A stretch of DNA of 64,000 nt from Stenotrophomonas sp. SY1 (GTDB lineage Bacteria > Pseudomonadota > Gammaproteobacteria > Xanthomonadales > Xanthomonadaceae): positions 186,001 through 250,000 of the forward strand of contig NZ_JAJOYR010000001.1 in assembly GCF_021202945.1 (NCBI RefSeq), read 5' to 3'. A model generated the notes under the pieces. It was not told where the DNA came from. It worked only from the letters and a program-made list of their open reading frames with translations, and did not search any database. Positions 9,038 through 19,800 of the stretch are shown here, in pieces. Each line of letters begins with the position of its first letter. Position 1 is the first letter of the stretch. A program made the position numbers and the translations under genes.

Positions 9038-9802
9038 CTACGAATGCCGCTGCACCGAACCCCGGAGCCCGCCGTCATCAATCCCGCCCCGCCGCACATG
9101 CCGCACGAAGCGGCGCAGCAGCTGACGGGCCAGCGGCGCGGCGCTGACCTCGCGGGCGACGCTGCGGGCGCAGCCGCCGTGACGGGCGATGCAGTCGGCG
9201 CGGGCGCGCACGTAACCGCGCATGTGGTGGGTGGCGAACTCGGGGTGGAACTGCAGGCCCCAGGTCTGTTCGCCCCAACGGAAGGCGTGGCAGTTGTCCT
9301 GCGCCGAGCGGGCCAGCACGGTGGCGCCGTCTGGGGCGCGCAACACGGTCTGCAGATGGGTGGCATGGGCCGGGAACCGCGCCGGCAGGCCGGCAAACAG
9401 CGGGTCGGCCGAGGCCGGGGCTTCGAGTTCCAGCTGGATCGTGCCCGACTCGCGTCCACTCGGGTTGTAGTCGACCTGCCCGCCCAGCGCATGAGCCAGC
9501 AACTGGTGGCCGTAGCAGATGCCCAGCAGCGGCATGCCACCGTGGGCGGCTTCGCGCAGCCAGTCCGCGCTGCGCTCGCTCCAGTCGGCGCGGTCGGTGA
9601 CGAAGGCGGCCGAGCCAGTGACGATCGTGGCGGCAAAGCCGTCGCGTTCGGGCAGCGCCTGGCCGTGCTCGACGTTGACCACCACGGTTTCGGCCGGCTC
9701 CAGGCCGGCGGCAACCCGAATCCAGTGCGGGAAGCGCCCGTAGCGCTTCAGGGTCGGGAACGGCTGCCCGGTTTCAATGATCAAGAACGGCTGGGGCTTC
9801 AT
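9038..9802 (-). CDS. Class I glutamine amidotransferase
   Basis: A 254-residue stand-alone glutaminase-type amidotransferase, similar in layout to the GMP-synthase amidotransferase domain. The nucleophile is Cys96 in LLGICYGHQ, and the His-Glu pair is His186/Glu188 in LQFHPE, so the triad is complete. There is no synthetase domain and the acceptor substrate is unknown. ATG 9802 overlaps the stop of the upstream ATPase gene (ATGA), so the two are translationally coupled. The Arg-rich C-terminus (from about residue 195) is poorly conserved-looking. Confidence 0.85.
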   Translation of the reverse strand: MKPQPFLIIETGQPFPTLKRYGRFPHWIRVAAGLEPAETVVVNVEHGQALPERDGFAATIVTGSAAFVTDRADWSERSADWLREAAHGGMPLLGICYGHQLLAHALGGQVDYNPSGRESGTIQLELEAPASADPLFAGLPARFPAHATHLQTVLRAPDGATVLARSAQDNCHAFRWGEQTWGLQFHPEFATHHMRGYVRARADCIARHGGCARSVAREVSAAPLARQLLRRFVRHVRRGGIDDGGLRGSVQRHS

Positions 9803-11619
9803 TCCGTGGGCGGCAGGACAGACAGGACTTCCTCGATTGTAGTCAGCCCCGCGGCCACCTTTTCAAGCCCGGTGCGGCGCAGGGTACGCAGCCCTTCACC
9901 ACGTGCGGCGCGGCTGAATCCGGCCAGATCCATGTCGCGGGTGATCAGTGCGCGCAGCCGCGAACCCAATGGCAGCAACTCATACAGGCCAACCCGGCCC
10001 ATGTAGCCGGTGCGTCGGCACTCCAGGCAACCGACCGGCGCATATGCGGTGATGGCATCAGGTAATGCATCACCGGCATCACGCAGCGGCGCCCAATCGG
10101 CGTCATCGAGCGTGTCGGGCACCTTGCAGTGCGGGCACAGCGTGCGCACCAGGCGCTGCGCCAGCACCCCGTTGACGGTGGAGGCGATCAGGTAATGCGG
10201 CACGCCCAGATCGAGCAGGCGGGTGATCGCCGAAGGTGCATCGTTGGTGTGCAGGGTGGACAGCACCAGGTGGCCGGTGAGCGAGGCCTGCACCGCCATC
10301 TGCGCGGTTTCCAGGTCGCGGATTTCGCCGATCATGATGATGTCCGGGTCCTGTCGCAGCAGGGTGCGCACGCCGGCGGCGAAGTCCAGGTCGATGTTGG
10401 CCTGCACCTGCATCTGGTTGAATTCCGGCGCGATCATTTCGATCGGGTCTTCCACCGTGCACACGTTCACGTCCGGCGTGGCCAGTCGCTTGAGCGTGGA
10501 ATACAGCGTGGTGGTCTTGCCCGAGCCGGTCGGGCCGGTGACCAGCACGATGCCGTGCGGGCGGGCCACCAGTTCGTTCCAGCCGGCTGCCTCTTCCGGG
10601 CTGAAACCCAGCTGCTCGATGCTCTTGAACGCCGAGTCGGGGTCGAAGATGCGCATCACGCACTTCTCGCCGAACGCGGTGGGCATGGTGGACAGGCGCA
10701 TTTCCACTTCGCGCCCGCCTGGCGAGCGGGTCTTGATGCGGCCGTCCTGCGGACGCCGGCGCTCGGCCAGGTCCATGCGCCCGAGCACCTTGATGCGGCT
10801 GACCACGGCGGTCATCACCGACGGCGGAATCTCGAACACCTTGTGCAGCACGCCGTCGATGCGGAAGCGGATGCGGCCCTTGTCGCGGCGCGGCTCCATG
10901 TGGATGTCGCTGGCGCGCTGCTCGTAGGCGTACTGCAGCAACCAGTCGACGATGCTCACCACATGATGGTCGTCGGCGTTGACGTCGCCGGAGCTGCCCA
11001 GTTCCACCAGCTGCTCGAAGCTGGGCAGGCCGGTGCTGTTGCCGCCATCACGCACGTCGCCACGGGCACCGCGCACCGAGCGGGTGACGCCGAAGAACTC
11101 CATCGAATAGCGGTGCAGGTCCAGCGGGTTGACCAGCACGACATCGATCCGGCGCCGGGTCAGGTGCTGCAGGTCCGGCATCCAGTCGCGCGCCATCGGC
11201 TCGCTGGTGGCCACCAGCACGCGCTCGCTGTCCACGGCCAGCGGCAGGATGCGGTGCCGGCGCGCGTAGGCATGGGAGACCACGGCAGTGGCGGCGGCCA
11301 CGTCCACGCGGGTGGGGTCGATGCGCAGGTAGCGGGTGTCGGTGCGGGCGGCCAGCCACTCGGTGAGCCGCTCCAGGGCCAGCTCACCGGTCGCCGGCGG
11401 CGCAGCGGCCAGCTTCAGATTGGCCAGCAGCACCAGCGGATGCACCTCGCTGGCATTGCGCGCGCCCTGGGCGGAAAAACGGATGCGTTCCTGGTCCTGC
11501 GCAGCGACCAGGCCATCGCCCAGCAGGGCGCTGACCACATTGGAAAACTGCAGCCTTCCGGTGGCGATCGCGACGGCAATCGGCGGTATCTGTGCGCTTT
11601 GCGCGGCGTGCTGTTCCAC
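9799..11619 (-). CDS. GspE/PilB-family secretion or pilus ATPase, orphan
   Basis: A 606-residue ATPase of the type II secretion/type IV pilus assembly family. It has an N-terminal GspE_N-like region (about 80-180), RASDIHMEP (Asp and His boxes), Walker [10 protein letters not shown] at 362-370, Walker [13 protein letters not shown] at about 425, and a four-Cys zinc site (Cys495, Cys498, Cys531, Cys534) in LCPHCK and CLECRRTGY. All catalytic elements look intact. No other pilus or secretion gene is present here, so its machine must be encoded elsewhere. It is divergent from glyQ and coupled to the amidotransferase gene downstream. Confidence 0.88.
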   Translation of the reverse strand: MEQHAAQSAQIPPIAVAIATGRLQFSNVVSALLGDGLVAAQDQERIRFSAQGARNASEVHPLVLLANLKLAAAPPATGELALERLTEWLAARTDTRYLRIDPTRVDVAAATAVVSHAYARRHRILPLAVDSERVLVATSEPMARDWMPDLQHLTRRRIDVVLVNPLDLHRYSMEFFGVTRSVRGARGDVRDGGNSTGLPSFEQLVELGSSGDVNADDHHVVSIVDWLLQYAYEQRASDIHMEPRRDKGRIRFRIDGVLHKVFEIPPSVMTAVVSRIKVLGRMDLAERRRPQDGRIKTRSPGGREVEMRLSTMPTAFGEKCVMRIFDPDSAFKSIEQLGFSPEEAAGWNELVARPHGIVLVTGPTGSGKTTTLYSTLKRLATPDVNVCTVEDPIEMIAPEFNQMQVQANIDLDFAAGVRTLLRQDPDIIMIGEIRDLETAQMAVQASLTGHLVLSTLHTNDAPSAITRLLDLGVPHYLIASTVNGVLAQRLVRTLCPHCKVPDTLDDADWAPLRDAGDALPDAITAYAPVGCLECRRTGYMGRVGLYELLPLGSRLRALITRDMDLAGFSRAARGEGLRTLRRTGLEKVAAGLTTIEEVLSVLPPTE

Positions 11620-11660
11620 CCCAAACCCCTTGCTGGCACGGCCATCGGGCGGCCGCTGGC

Positions 11661-11666
11661 TATACT
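11661..11666 (+). promoter_or_regulatory. Possible -10 element for glyQS
   Basis: TATACT lies 30 bases before the glyQ start, in the short gap after the divergent ATPase gene. I could not find a good -35 at 16-18 bases, so this is only a candidate. Confidence 0.3.
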
Positions 11667-11696
11667 AGCGCACCCCTTTTGCATGGCTCAGGCAGC

Positions 11697-12608
11697 ATGT
11701 CCGTGACCCCCAACGTTCCCATCACCTTCCAGGGCCTGATCCAGACCCTCAACGATTTCTGGGCAAAACAGGGCTGCGTGCTGATCCAGCCGCTGGACCT
11801 GGAAGTGGGCGCCGGCACCTTCCATCCGGCCACCTTCCTGCGCTCGATCGGCCCGGAAAGCTGGAACGCGGCCTACGTGCAGCCCAGCCGCCGTCCCACC
11901 GACGGCCGCTACGGCGAGAACCCCAACCGTCTGCAGCGCTACTACCAGTACCAGGTGGCGATGAAGCCGAGCCCGGACAACATCCAGCAGCTTTACCTGG
12001 ATTCGCTCAAGGCGCTGGGCATCGACCCGCTGGTGCATGACCTGCGCTTCGTCGAGGACAACTGGGAATCGCCGACCCTCGGTGCCTGGGGCCTGGGCTG
12101 GGAAATCTGGCTCAACGGCATGGAAGTCACCCAGTTCACGTACTTCCAGCAGGCCGGTGGCCTGGAGTGCAAGCCGGTGCTGGGCGAAATCACCTACGGT
12201 CTGGAGCGGCTGTGCATGTACCTGCAGAACTGCGACAACGTCTATGACCTGATCTGGACCTACGGCCCGGACGGCACCCCGGTCACCTACGGAGACGTCT
12301 ACCACCAGAACGAGGTGGAGCAGAGCACCTACAACTTCGAGTACGCCGACGTGGAAGAAATGTTCCACCGCTTCGACGCCTGCGAGAAGGAAGCGCAGAA
12401 GCTGGTCGAAGCCGGCCTGCCGCTGCCGGCCTATGAACAGGTCTGCAAGGCCTCGCATTCGTTCAACCTGCTCGATGCGCGCCGCGCCATCTCGGTGACC
12501 GAGCGCCAGCGTTACATCCTGCGCGTGCGCGCGCTCGCCATGGCCGTGGCCAAGCTGTACGAGGCCAAGCGCATCGAAGCCGTGGCCGCCAAGGAGGTGC
12601 AGGCATGA
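11697..12608 (+). CDS. glyQ: Glycyl-tRNA synthetase alpha subunit
   Basis: Catalytic subunit of the bacterial alpha2-beta2 glycyl-tRNA synthetase, which charges tRNA-Gly. The 303-residue product carries the highly conserved segments [53 protein letters not shown] and YGLERL. The ATG at 11697 matches the family start; the frame is open further upstream but that part overlaps the divergent promoter region. It ends in an ATGA overlap with glyS. No T-box or other leader is visible. Confidence 0.97.
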   Translation: MSVTPNVPITFQGLIQTLNDFWAKQGCVLIQPLDLEVGAGTFHPATFLRSIGPESWNAAYVQPSRRPTDGRYGENPNRLQRYYQYQVAMKPSPDNIQQLYLDSLKALGIDPLVHDLRFVEDNWESPTLGAWGLGWEIWLNGMEVTQFTYFQQAGGLECKPVLGEITYGLERLCMYLQNCDNVYDLIWTYGPDGTPVTYGDVYHQNEVEQSTYNFEYADVEEMFHRFDACEKEAQKLVEAGLPLPAYEQVCKASHSFNLLDARRAISVTERQRYILRVRALAMAVAKLYEAKRIEAVAAKEVQA

Positions 12609-14677
12609 GCATGCAACCGCTGCTGATCGAACTGGGCGTGGAAGAGCTGCCGGTCAAGGCGCTGCCGGGCCTGGCGCAGGCATTTTTCGATGGCGTGATC
12701 GACGGGCTGGCCAAGCGTGGCATCGCCTTCGAGCGCGATGACGCCAAGCCGTTGTCGACCCCGCGCCGCCTGGCGGTGCTGCTGCCGGGCGTGGAAACCG
12801 AACAGCCCGAACAGCATTCGGAAGTGTTCGGCCCGTATCTGAACATCGCGCTGGACGCCAACGGCGAGCCGACCAAGGCGCTGCAGGGTTTTGCCGCCAA
12901 GGCCGGTATCGAGTGGACCGCGCTGGAGCGCACCACCGATGCCAAGGGCGAGCGCTTCGTGCTGCGTTCGGTCACCCCGGGCGCGCAGACTGCAGCGCTG
13001 CTGCCGGAGATCGTGCGCGAGGCCATCGCCGCGATGCCGATTCCCAAGCCGATGCGCTGGGGCAGCCACGAGTACGCCTTCGCCCGCCCGGTGCATTGGC
13101 TGGTGCTGCTGCACGGCAACGACGTGGTGGATGCCGAGCTGCTGGGTTTGAAGTCCGACCGCATGAGCCGTGGTCACCGCTTCATGGCCGACAAGCAGGT
13201 GTGGTTGAGCAACCCGGGCGACTACGTCGAGTCGCTGAAGGCGGCCAACGTGCTGGTCGATGCCGACGCGCGCCGCGAGCGCATCGTCGCCGAGGTCAAC
13301 GCTGCAGCCGCCCAGGCTGGCGGCGTTGCGCGCATCACCGACGACAACCTGGAGCAGGTGGTCAACCTGGTCGAGTGGCCGGCGGCGGTGATGTGCAGCT
13401 TCGAGCGCGAGTTCCTGGCAGTGCCGCAGGAAGCGTTGATCGAGACGATGGAGATCAACCAGAAGTTCTTCCCGGTGCTGGATGACGGCGGCAAGCTGAC
13501 CGAGAAGTTCATCGGCATCGCCAACATCGAATCCAAGGACGTGGCCGAAGTGGCCAAGGGCTACGAGCGCGTGATCCGTCCGCGTTTCTCCGATGCCAAG
13601 TTCTTCTTCGATGAAGATCTCAAGCAGGGCCTGGTGTTGATGGGCGAGGGCCTGAAGACCGTCACCTACCAGGCCAAGCTCGGCAGCGTGGCCGACAAGG
13701 TGCAGCGTGTCAGTGCGCTGGCGCAGGTGATTGCCGCCCAGGTGGGTGCCGACCCGGTGCAGGCCAAGCGTGCCGCCGAACTGGCCAAGAACGACCTGCA
13801 GTCGCGCATGGTCAATGAGTTCCCGGAACTGCAGGGCATCACCGGCCGTCATTACGCCGTCGCCGGTGGTGAATCGCCTGCCGTGGCACTGGCCATCGAT
13901 GAGAGCTACCAGCCGCGTTTCGCCGCCGATGACATTGCGTTGTCGCCGCTGGGCAAGGTGCTGGCGATCGCCGAGCGTCTGGACACGCTGGCCGGTGGTT
14001 TCGCTGCAGGCCTGAAGCCGACCGGCAACAAGGACCCGTTCGCGCTGCGTCGCAATGCGTTGGGGTTGGCGCGCACGGTCATCGAGTCGGGGTTTGATCT
14101 GGACCTGCACGCGCTGCTCAGCGCCGCCAACGCGGGCCTGGCCGAGCGCAAGGTGCAGGCCGATGTCGGCGAGCTGTACGACTTCATCATCGACCGCCTG
14201 AAGGGCTACTACGCCGACAGGGGCGTGCCGGCCACCCACTTCAACGCCGTGGCCGAACTGAAGCCGGTCTCGCTGTACGACTTCGACCGCCGCATCGACG
14301 CCATCGGCACCTTCGCCCAGTTGCCGGAAGCCGAGGCACTGGCTGCGGCCAACAAGCGCATCCGCAACATCCTGCGCAAGGCCGAGGGTGAGATCCCGGG
14401 CATGATCGACGCGTCGCTGCTGCGCGAGCCGGCCGAGAGCGAGCTGGCCGAAGCGGTGGCTGCGGCCATCGACGATACCGGCGCCAGCCTGCAGCAGAAG
14501 GACTACGTGGCCGTGCTCGGCCGCCTGGCCCGTCTGCGCCCGCAGGTGGATGCGTTCTTCGACAACGTGATGGTCAATGCCGAAGACCCCGCACTGCGCG
14601 GCAACCGCCTGGCGCTGCTGCGCACGCTGGGTGACCGCCTCGGCAGCGTGGCCGCGATCGAGCACCTGTCCAGCTGA
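12605..14677 (+). CDS. glyS: Glycyl-tRNA synthetase beta subunit
   Basis: Beta subunit of the tetrameric glycyl-tRNA synthetase (690 residues, typical length), which binds tRNA. Recognised by [18 protein letters not shown] at the N-terminus, [28 protein letters not shown] and the C-terminal anticodon-binding DALR-like region (about 580-690, with [18 protein letters not shown]). It is coupled to glyQ by a 4-base overlap and followed by a strong terminator. Confidence 0.97.
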   Translation: MSMQPLLIELGVEELPVKALPGLAQAFFDGVIDGLAKRGIAFERDDAKPLSTPRRLAVLLPGVETEQPEQHSEVFGPYLNIALDANGEPTKALQGFAAKAGIEWTALERTTDAKGERFVLRSVTPGAQTAALLPEIVREAIAAMPIPKPMRWGSHEYAFARPVHWLVLLHGNDVVDAELLGLKSDRMSRGHRFMADKQVWLSNPGDYVESLKAANVLVDADARRERIVAEVNAAAAQAGGVARITDDNLEQVVNLVEWPAAVMCSFEREFLAVPQEALIETMEINQKFFPVLDDGGKLTEKFIGIANIESKDVAEVAKGYERVIRPRFSDAKFFFDEDLKQGLVLMGEGLKTVTYQAKLGSVADKVQRVSALAQVIAAQVGADPVQAKRAAELAKNDLQSRMVNEFPELQGITGRHYAVAGGESPAVALAIDESYQPRFAADDIALSPLGKVLAIAERLDTLAGGFAAGLKPTGNKDPFALRRNALGLARTVIESGFDLDLHALLSAANAGLAERKVQADVGELYDFIIDRLKGYYADRGVPATHFNAVAELKPVSLYDFDRRIDAIGTFAQLPEAEALAAANKRIRNILRKAEGEIPGMIDASLLREPAESELAEAVAAAIDDTGASLQQKDYVAVLGRLARLRPQVDAFFDNVMVNAEDPALRGNRLALLRTLGDRLGSVAAIEHLSS

Positions 14678-14693
14678 TCGGATGGTTGTTTCA

Positions 14694-14730
14694 ACAAACA
14701 GGGCCCGCGAAAGCGGGCTTTGTTTGTTTG
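14694..14730 (+). terminator. Rho-independent terminator of glyQS
   Basis: A GCCCGC-GAAA-GCGGGC hairpin (14703-14718) is followed by TTTGTTTGTTT. Outer bases ACAAACA and TGTTTGT also pair, so it could work in both directions. Confidence 0.9.
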
Positions 14731-14781
14731 GAGGTTGGGAGAAGCAGATGGTGGCGACTTGCCGCAGCAGAGGGCCGTTCT

Positions 14782-14898
14782 TGTAGGAGCGGCGTCAGCC
14801 GCGAAGCTGGCGGCCCACCAGATGCCGAGCATGTATGCAATCGCACATCTCTCCGGCGCGGGCATGTTCCCGGCTTCGCGGCCAAGGCCGCTCCTGCA
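14782..14898. repeat. Approx. 120-base dispersed repeat, copy 1
   Basis: Ends TGTAGGAGCGGCGTCAGCCG (14782 on) and its partial reverse complement around 14873-14898 (GCTTCGCGGCCAAGGCCGCTCCTGCA) bracket a shared core. Related copies lie at 20727-20847 and 24250-24340. The 348-base gap 14678-15025 contains the glyS terminator, this element and the tamA leader, with no gene. Confidence 0.7.
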
Positions 14899-15025
14899 AT
14901 GGCCGGCCTGCATCCAGCCGCTGTTTGCGAATCGGCAGTACCAGATCCAAGCCCCCGCCATACCGATCCCCGCGTTACCGCGCTGTGATTTTGCCGGTCA
15001 TGATCACCCCGGTATCCTGACCGGC

Positions 15026-16813
15026 ATGCAGCCCTACCGAATCGCCCAGATCCTCCTGTTTGCCGCGTCTTTGCTGACGGCAACCATCGCCCATGCCCGC
15101 GGCACCATCGACAAGGTGCAGATCAAGGGCCTGGACAAGGGAGCCGATGCCGAGATCATCGAGAACATCGAAGTCTCGCTGTCGCTGTATGACGCCATCG
15201 GCAAGGTGCAGGGTGAATCGCGGCTGGAGTACCTGCTCTCGCAGGCCGAACGCCAGACCCGCCAGGCGCTGGAACCGTTCGGTTACTACAACCCCACCAT
15301 CAGCATCGATGCGCCGCGCACCGGCGACAACCTGCAGGTGCTGATCCAGGTGGACAAGGGTCAGCAGATCAAGGTGCGCCAGGAGGAGGTGATCATCACC
15401 GGGCCGGCTTCGCGCGACCGCTACCTGCAGGAAGATCTGGATGCGTTCACCCCCAAGGCCGGTCAGCCGTTCGACTCGGTGAGCTACGAAGCCAGCAAGG
15501 TGGTGATCACCCGGCGCCTGGCCGAGCGTGGCTACTTCGATGCCGACTTCACCCAGCGCAAGGTCGAAGTTACCCGCGCCGAGAACGCCGCCGACATCTT
15601 CCTCAGCTGGGACAGCGGCCGCCGCTACAACATGGGGCCGACCACCTTCCAGGAGGATTACTTCCGCCCTGGCCTGTTCGAGCCGCTGGTGTACTGGGAA
15701 GAAGGCAGTTACTGGCACGAAGGCAAGCTCGACCGCCTGCGTGAATCGCTGACCAAACTCGATTACTTCAGCGTCATCGACATCCAGCCGCGCCCGGACC
15801 TGGCCGACGAACACGGCGACGTGCCGGTGAACGTGAAGCTGACCAAGGCCAAGCGCACCATCTACACCGCCGGTGTCAGCTACGGCAGCGAGAGCGGCGC
15901 GGGTGTGCGCGGCGGCGTGGAGCGCCGCTACGTCAACCGTCGTGGCCACAAGCTCAATACCCAGCTGGATTACGCGCAGCGGCGCAAGAGCCTGATCACC
16001 AGCTACCGCGTTCCCGGCTTCCGCTGGCTTGATGGCTGGTACACCTACGCCATCAGCGCCTACGACGAGCAGACCGATTACATCGACATGCGCAACTTCA
16101 AGCTCATCGCCAGCCGCAGCGGCGAGATCAACGAGCATTGGACCGCCATCGTCTCGATGAACGCACTGCGCGAGCGTTGGCGCTATGGCACCGGCAAGAC
16201 GTTCAATGACCCGGTTTACCAGTACTCCACGCTGGTCTATCCGCAGTTGACCGGCGACTACATCAACGTCGATGACGAGAGCTTCCCGCGCAGCGGCTTC
16301 AGCGGCAACGTGACCATGCGCGGCGGCATCGAAGGCGCCGGTTCGGACACCAGCTTCGTACAGGCCGACGCCACCTTGCGCTGGTTCATTCCGGTGGGCG
16401 CTGCCGACCGCCTGATCCTGCGCGGCCAGGCCGGTACCACCTGGACCAGCGACCTGGTGGCCATGCCGCCAAGCCTGCGCTATTTCGCCGGTGGCGATCG
16501 CTCCATCCGCGGTTACGCCTACCGCGAAGTCGGCCCGCGCACGCCACCGCCGGACAACTACGCGCTGGGCGCCAAGAACCTGGTGGTCGGTTCGGCCGAA
16601 TACGAGCATTACTTCAATGGCGGCCCGTGGGGCGCGGCGGTGTTCGTCGATACCGGCAGTGCGTTCGACAACAACATCGACCTGCATACCGGCGTGGGCA
16701 TCGGCGTGCGCTGGAAATCACCGGTGGGTCCAGTGCGCATCGATATCGCGCGGGGTCTGAATGACCCGGATTCGGCGTTCCAGCTGTACCTCAACATCGG
16801 AGCCGACCTGTGA
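15026..16813 (+). CDS. tamA: Translocation and assembly module TamA (Omp85 family)
   Basis: An outer-membrane Omp85-family barrel that works with TamB in outer-membrane protein and lipid homeostasis. The 595-residue precursor has a signal peptide (cleavage probably after AHA at residue 24). Three POTRA-like domains follow (about 25-265; the first includes RQALEPFGYYNP) and a C-terminal bacterial surface antigen barrel (about 300-595). The barrel has FAGGDRSIRGY, the family (V/I)RGY-type motif, and ends in FQLYLNIGADL. The start is ATG 15026; upstream in-frame sequence falls in the repeat. tamB overlaps the stop. Confidence 0.93.
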   Translation: MQPYRIAQILLFAASLLTATIAHARGTIDKVQIKGLDKGADAEIIENIEVSLSLYDAIGKVQGESRLEYLLSQAERQTRQALEPFGYYNPTISIDAPRTGDNLQVLIQVDKGQQIKVRQEEVIITGPASRDRYLQEDLDAFTPKAGQPFDSVSYEASKVVITRRLAERGYFDADFTQRKVEVTRAENAADIFLSWDSGRRYNMGPTTFQEDYFRPGLFEPLVYWEEGSYWHEGKLDRLRESLTKLDYFSVIDIQPRPDLADEHGDVPVNVKLTKAKRTIYTAGVSYGSESGAGVRGGVERRYVNRRGHKLNTQLDYAQRRKSLITSYRVPGFRWLDGWYTYAISAYDEQTDYIDMRNFKLIASRSGEINEHWTAIVSMNALRERWRYGTGKTFNDPVYQYSTLVYPQLTGDYINVDDESFPRSGFSGNVTMRGGIEGAGSDTSFVQADATLRWFIPVGAADRLILRGQAGTTWTSDLVAMPPSLRYFAGGDRSIRGYAYREVGPRTPPPDNYALGAKNLVVGSAEYEHYFNGGPWGAAVFVDTGSAFDNNIDLHTGVGIGVRWKSPVGPVRIDIARGLNDPDSAFQLYLNIGADL

Positions 16814-19800
16814 GCCGCCAACCGGACGACGTGACACCGGAAGAACGCGAAGCCCGCATCGCCGAGCTGCGCGCCAAGCGCAAGGCGCGGCTGCGCACGC
16901 TGGCCATCCGCAGCGGCATCAGCGTGACGGTGCTGGTGCTGCTGGGGCTGTTTGCCCTGTACTGGTTGCTGCAGACCGTGGCTGGGCGCGAAGTGTTGTT
17001 GGCGCAGGTGGTGGCACGGTTGCCGGCCGGTTCGTCGTTGACCTGGAGCAAGGTCGAAGGCCCGTTGGCCGGGCCGCTGGTGCTGCACGACCTGGATTTC
17101 CGCTTCAACGACCTGCATTTCACCGCCGGCCAAGCGTATCTGGACCCGGACATCCGTCCGCTGCTGGGCCGCAAGCTGCGCCTGGATGCGCTGCGCATCA
17201 CTGACGCCACGCTGGAGCTGGGCCCACCGGAAGACAAGCCGTTCGAACTGCCGCGCTGGCCGGACGTGCTGCCAGCCATCGACCTGCCGCTGGCGCTGCA
17301 GGCCGACACCATCGTGGTCGACGGCCTGCGCATCACCCAGATGCAGCAGCCGATCATCGACATCACCCGCATCCGCGGTGGCATCGAAGCGGCCGATGGC
17401 GAAGTGCGTACCACCCAGCTCAAGGTCAACAGCAACCTGGGCGATTTCCGCATCGACGGCCATTACCTGCCGCGCGAGGATTACCAGACCGACCTGACCG
17501 TGCGCGCGCTGATGGCGCCGCGCCCGGGCCAGGCACCGGCACGCCTGGGCCTGGTGGCGCGCGGCAACCTGGCGCACATGGAAGTGGCATTGGCCGGCTA
17601 CGTACCCAAGCCGTTGCATGCCCGCCTGGTGTTCGACGGTCGCAACGACCCGGTGTGGAGCGCCTCGGCCCGCAGCGAGGAACTGGACCTGGGCCAATTG
17701 GTGCCTGCGCAGTTCATGGCCGAGGCACCGGCCGCGCTGGCGCTGGACTTCAACGCGCGTGGCCGTGGCGGCAAGGCGCAGTTGCAGGGCCGCGTGCGCC
17801 AGGGCGACCAGGAACTGGTGCTGGCGCCGTCCAACATCATTCTCGACAACCAGGTGCTGACCGTCGCACCGCTGGTGGTGGAAGCCTTCGGTGGCACCGT
17901 GCGCCTGCAGGGCAAGGCGGATTTCACCGATACCCAGAACCCCGGCTTCCGCTTCGCGGTGGTGGCTGACCAGCTGACCTGGACGCCCGAACCGGATCCG
18001 GCCGCCGCCGACACCACGCCTGTACCGCTGCACCTGAAGCAGGCCAAGCTGGGTGTGGCTGGCAACCTGAAGAACTGGGCGGCCATCGGCAATGCCGACG
18101 TGGCGCGCGAGCAGCAGGATGCCAACCTGGATTTCGACGTGCGCGGCAACGACCAGCAGGCGCATATCGAACACCTGACCGCGACCACGCCCGGTGGCTC
18201 GCTGGATCTGACCGGTTCGGCAGCGTGGGCACCGGAGTTGGCGTGGGATGTGAACGCCAAGCTGGCCCGCTTCGATCCCGGCTATTTCCTGCCGGGTTGG
18301 GAAGGCGACCTGTCCGGCACGCTCGCGTCCAAGGGCAAGCAGCTGCCGCCTCCGGCCGGTACCGAGGAGATGCTGTTCGAGGCCACGGTCGATGTGCCGC
18401 AGCTCAAGGGCCGCCTGCGCGGCCGCAGCGTGGATGCACGCGCCAAGCTCGCCCTGCAGGGCAAGCAGGGCGAAGGCGACGTGCGCCTGGTGATGGGCGA
18501 TAGCCGCATAGAGGCCAAGGGCAAGGTGGGCGAACGTCTGAACGTGGACGCACGGCTGGAGCCGCTGCGCCTGTCCGATCTGCTGCCCGACGGCAGCGGC
18601 AGCCTAGCCGGCACCCTGCAGTTGCGCGGCACGCCCAGCCAGCCTGACATCACCGCCGACCTGCGCGGCAGCGGCCTGCAATGGGAAGACTGGAAAGCCG
18701 GGCAGATCAGCATCAACGGCCACCTGCCGTGGAAGGGCGACAACGGCGCCCTGCAGGTGCAGGGCAATGCGGTGGAAGTGGGCATGCTGCTGGACAGCGT
18801 GCGCATCGACGCGCGCGGCAGCGTGCAGAACCTGCGCCTGGATGCGGACACCGGCAATGAGCTGGGCACCCTCGCACTCAGTGGCAGCGTGCGCCAGGTC
18901 GGGCAGGCGTGGCGTGGCGAACTGGCGTCGCTGCGCGTGGCGCCGGCCAAGGGCGCGCCGTGGCAACTGCGGCAAGCGGCGGCGTTCAACGTGCAGGGCA
19001 GCAACTTCAGCCTGGGCGATGCCTGCCTGGGCGCGGACACTGGCGGCGCGTTGTGCGTGGCCGCCAACTGGCCGCGAGAAGGCATCAAGCTGCGCGGCGA
19101 TGCCTTGCCGCTGGCGCTGGTGCAGCCGTGGCTGCCGCCCAACGAGGGGCGGCGCCTGCACCTGCGCGGCGAAGTCACCCTGGATGGCAACATCCGCCCG
19201 CGTGGCAACGCCTGGGAAGGCAGCTTCAAGGTGGCCTCGCCCGAAGGCGGCATCCGACTGGGTGACAACGCACGCGGTGAGCTGGTGCGCTATGACCAGT
19301 TCTCGATCAACGTGGACATGCAGCCCAACAGCATCAAGGGCTACCTGGGCGTGGGCTTCCAGGGCGACGGCTTCGTCGATGCGCGGGTGCAGACCGGCTG
19401 GGAGCCGAATGCGGCATTGACCGGCGAGCTGTACCTGAACATGGCGCGCCTGTACTGGATGGAGTTGTTCTCGCCGGATCTGGTGCGGCCCAAGGGCCTG
19501 GTCGAGGGACACGTCAGCCTGCGCGGCACGCGCTCGCAGCCGACCCTGGGCGGTGAGGCAAAACTCAGTGACTTCACCGGAGAACTGCCGGCGCTGGGGC
19601 TGACCCTGAGCGAAGGCGTGGGCGACTTCATCGCACAGCCCGATGGCTCGGCGCGGATCAGTGCTTCGGCCAAGACCGGCGGTGATGGTGCACTCAAGGT
19701 GGACGGTGGATTGTCCTGGTTCGGCGATGCACAGCCGCTGCAACTGCATATCCACGGCGAAAACGTATTGCTGGCCAACACCAGCGAGATGCGGGTGGTT

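Noticed and set aside
7756-9147. A 463-codon plus-strand frame rich in Gln, His and Arg
   Set aside because: Shadow of the minus-strand membrane protein gene and repeat DNA; the composition is that of an antisense frame.
11620-11696. Glycine riboswitch or T-box ahead of glyQS
   Set aside because: The gap is only 77 bases and shows none of the conserved elements of either class.
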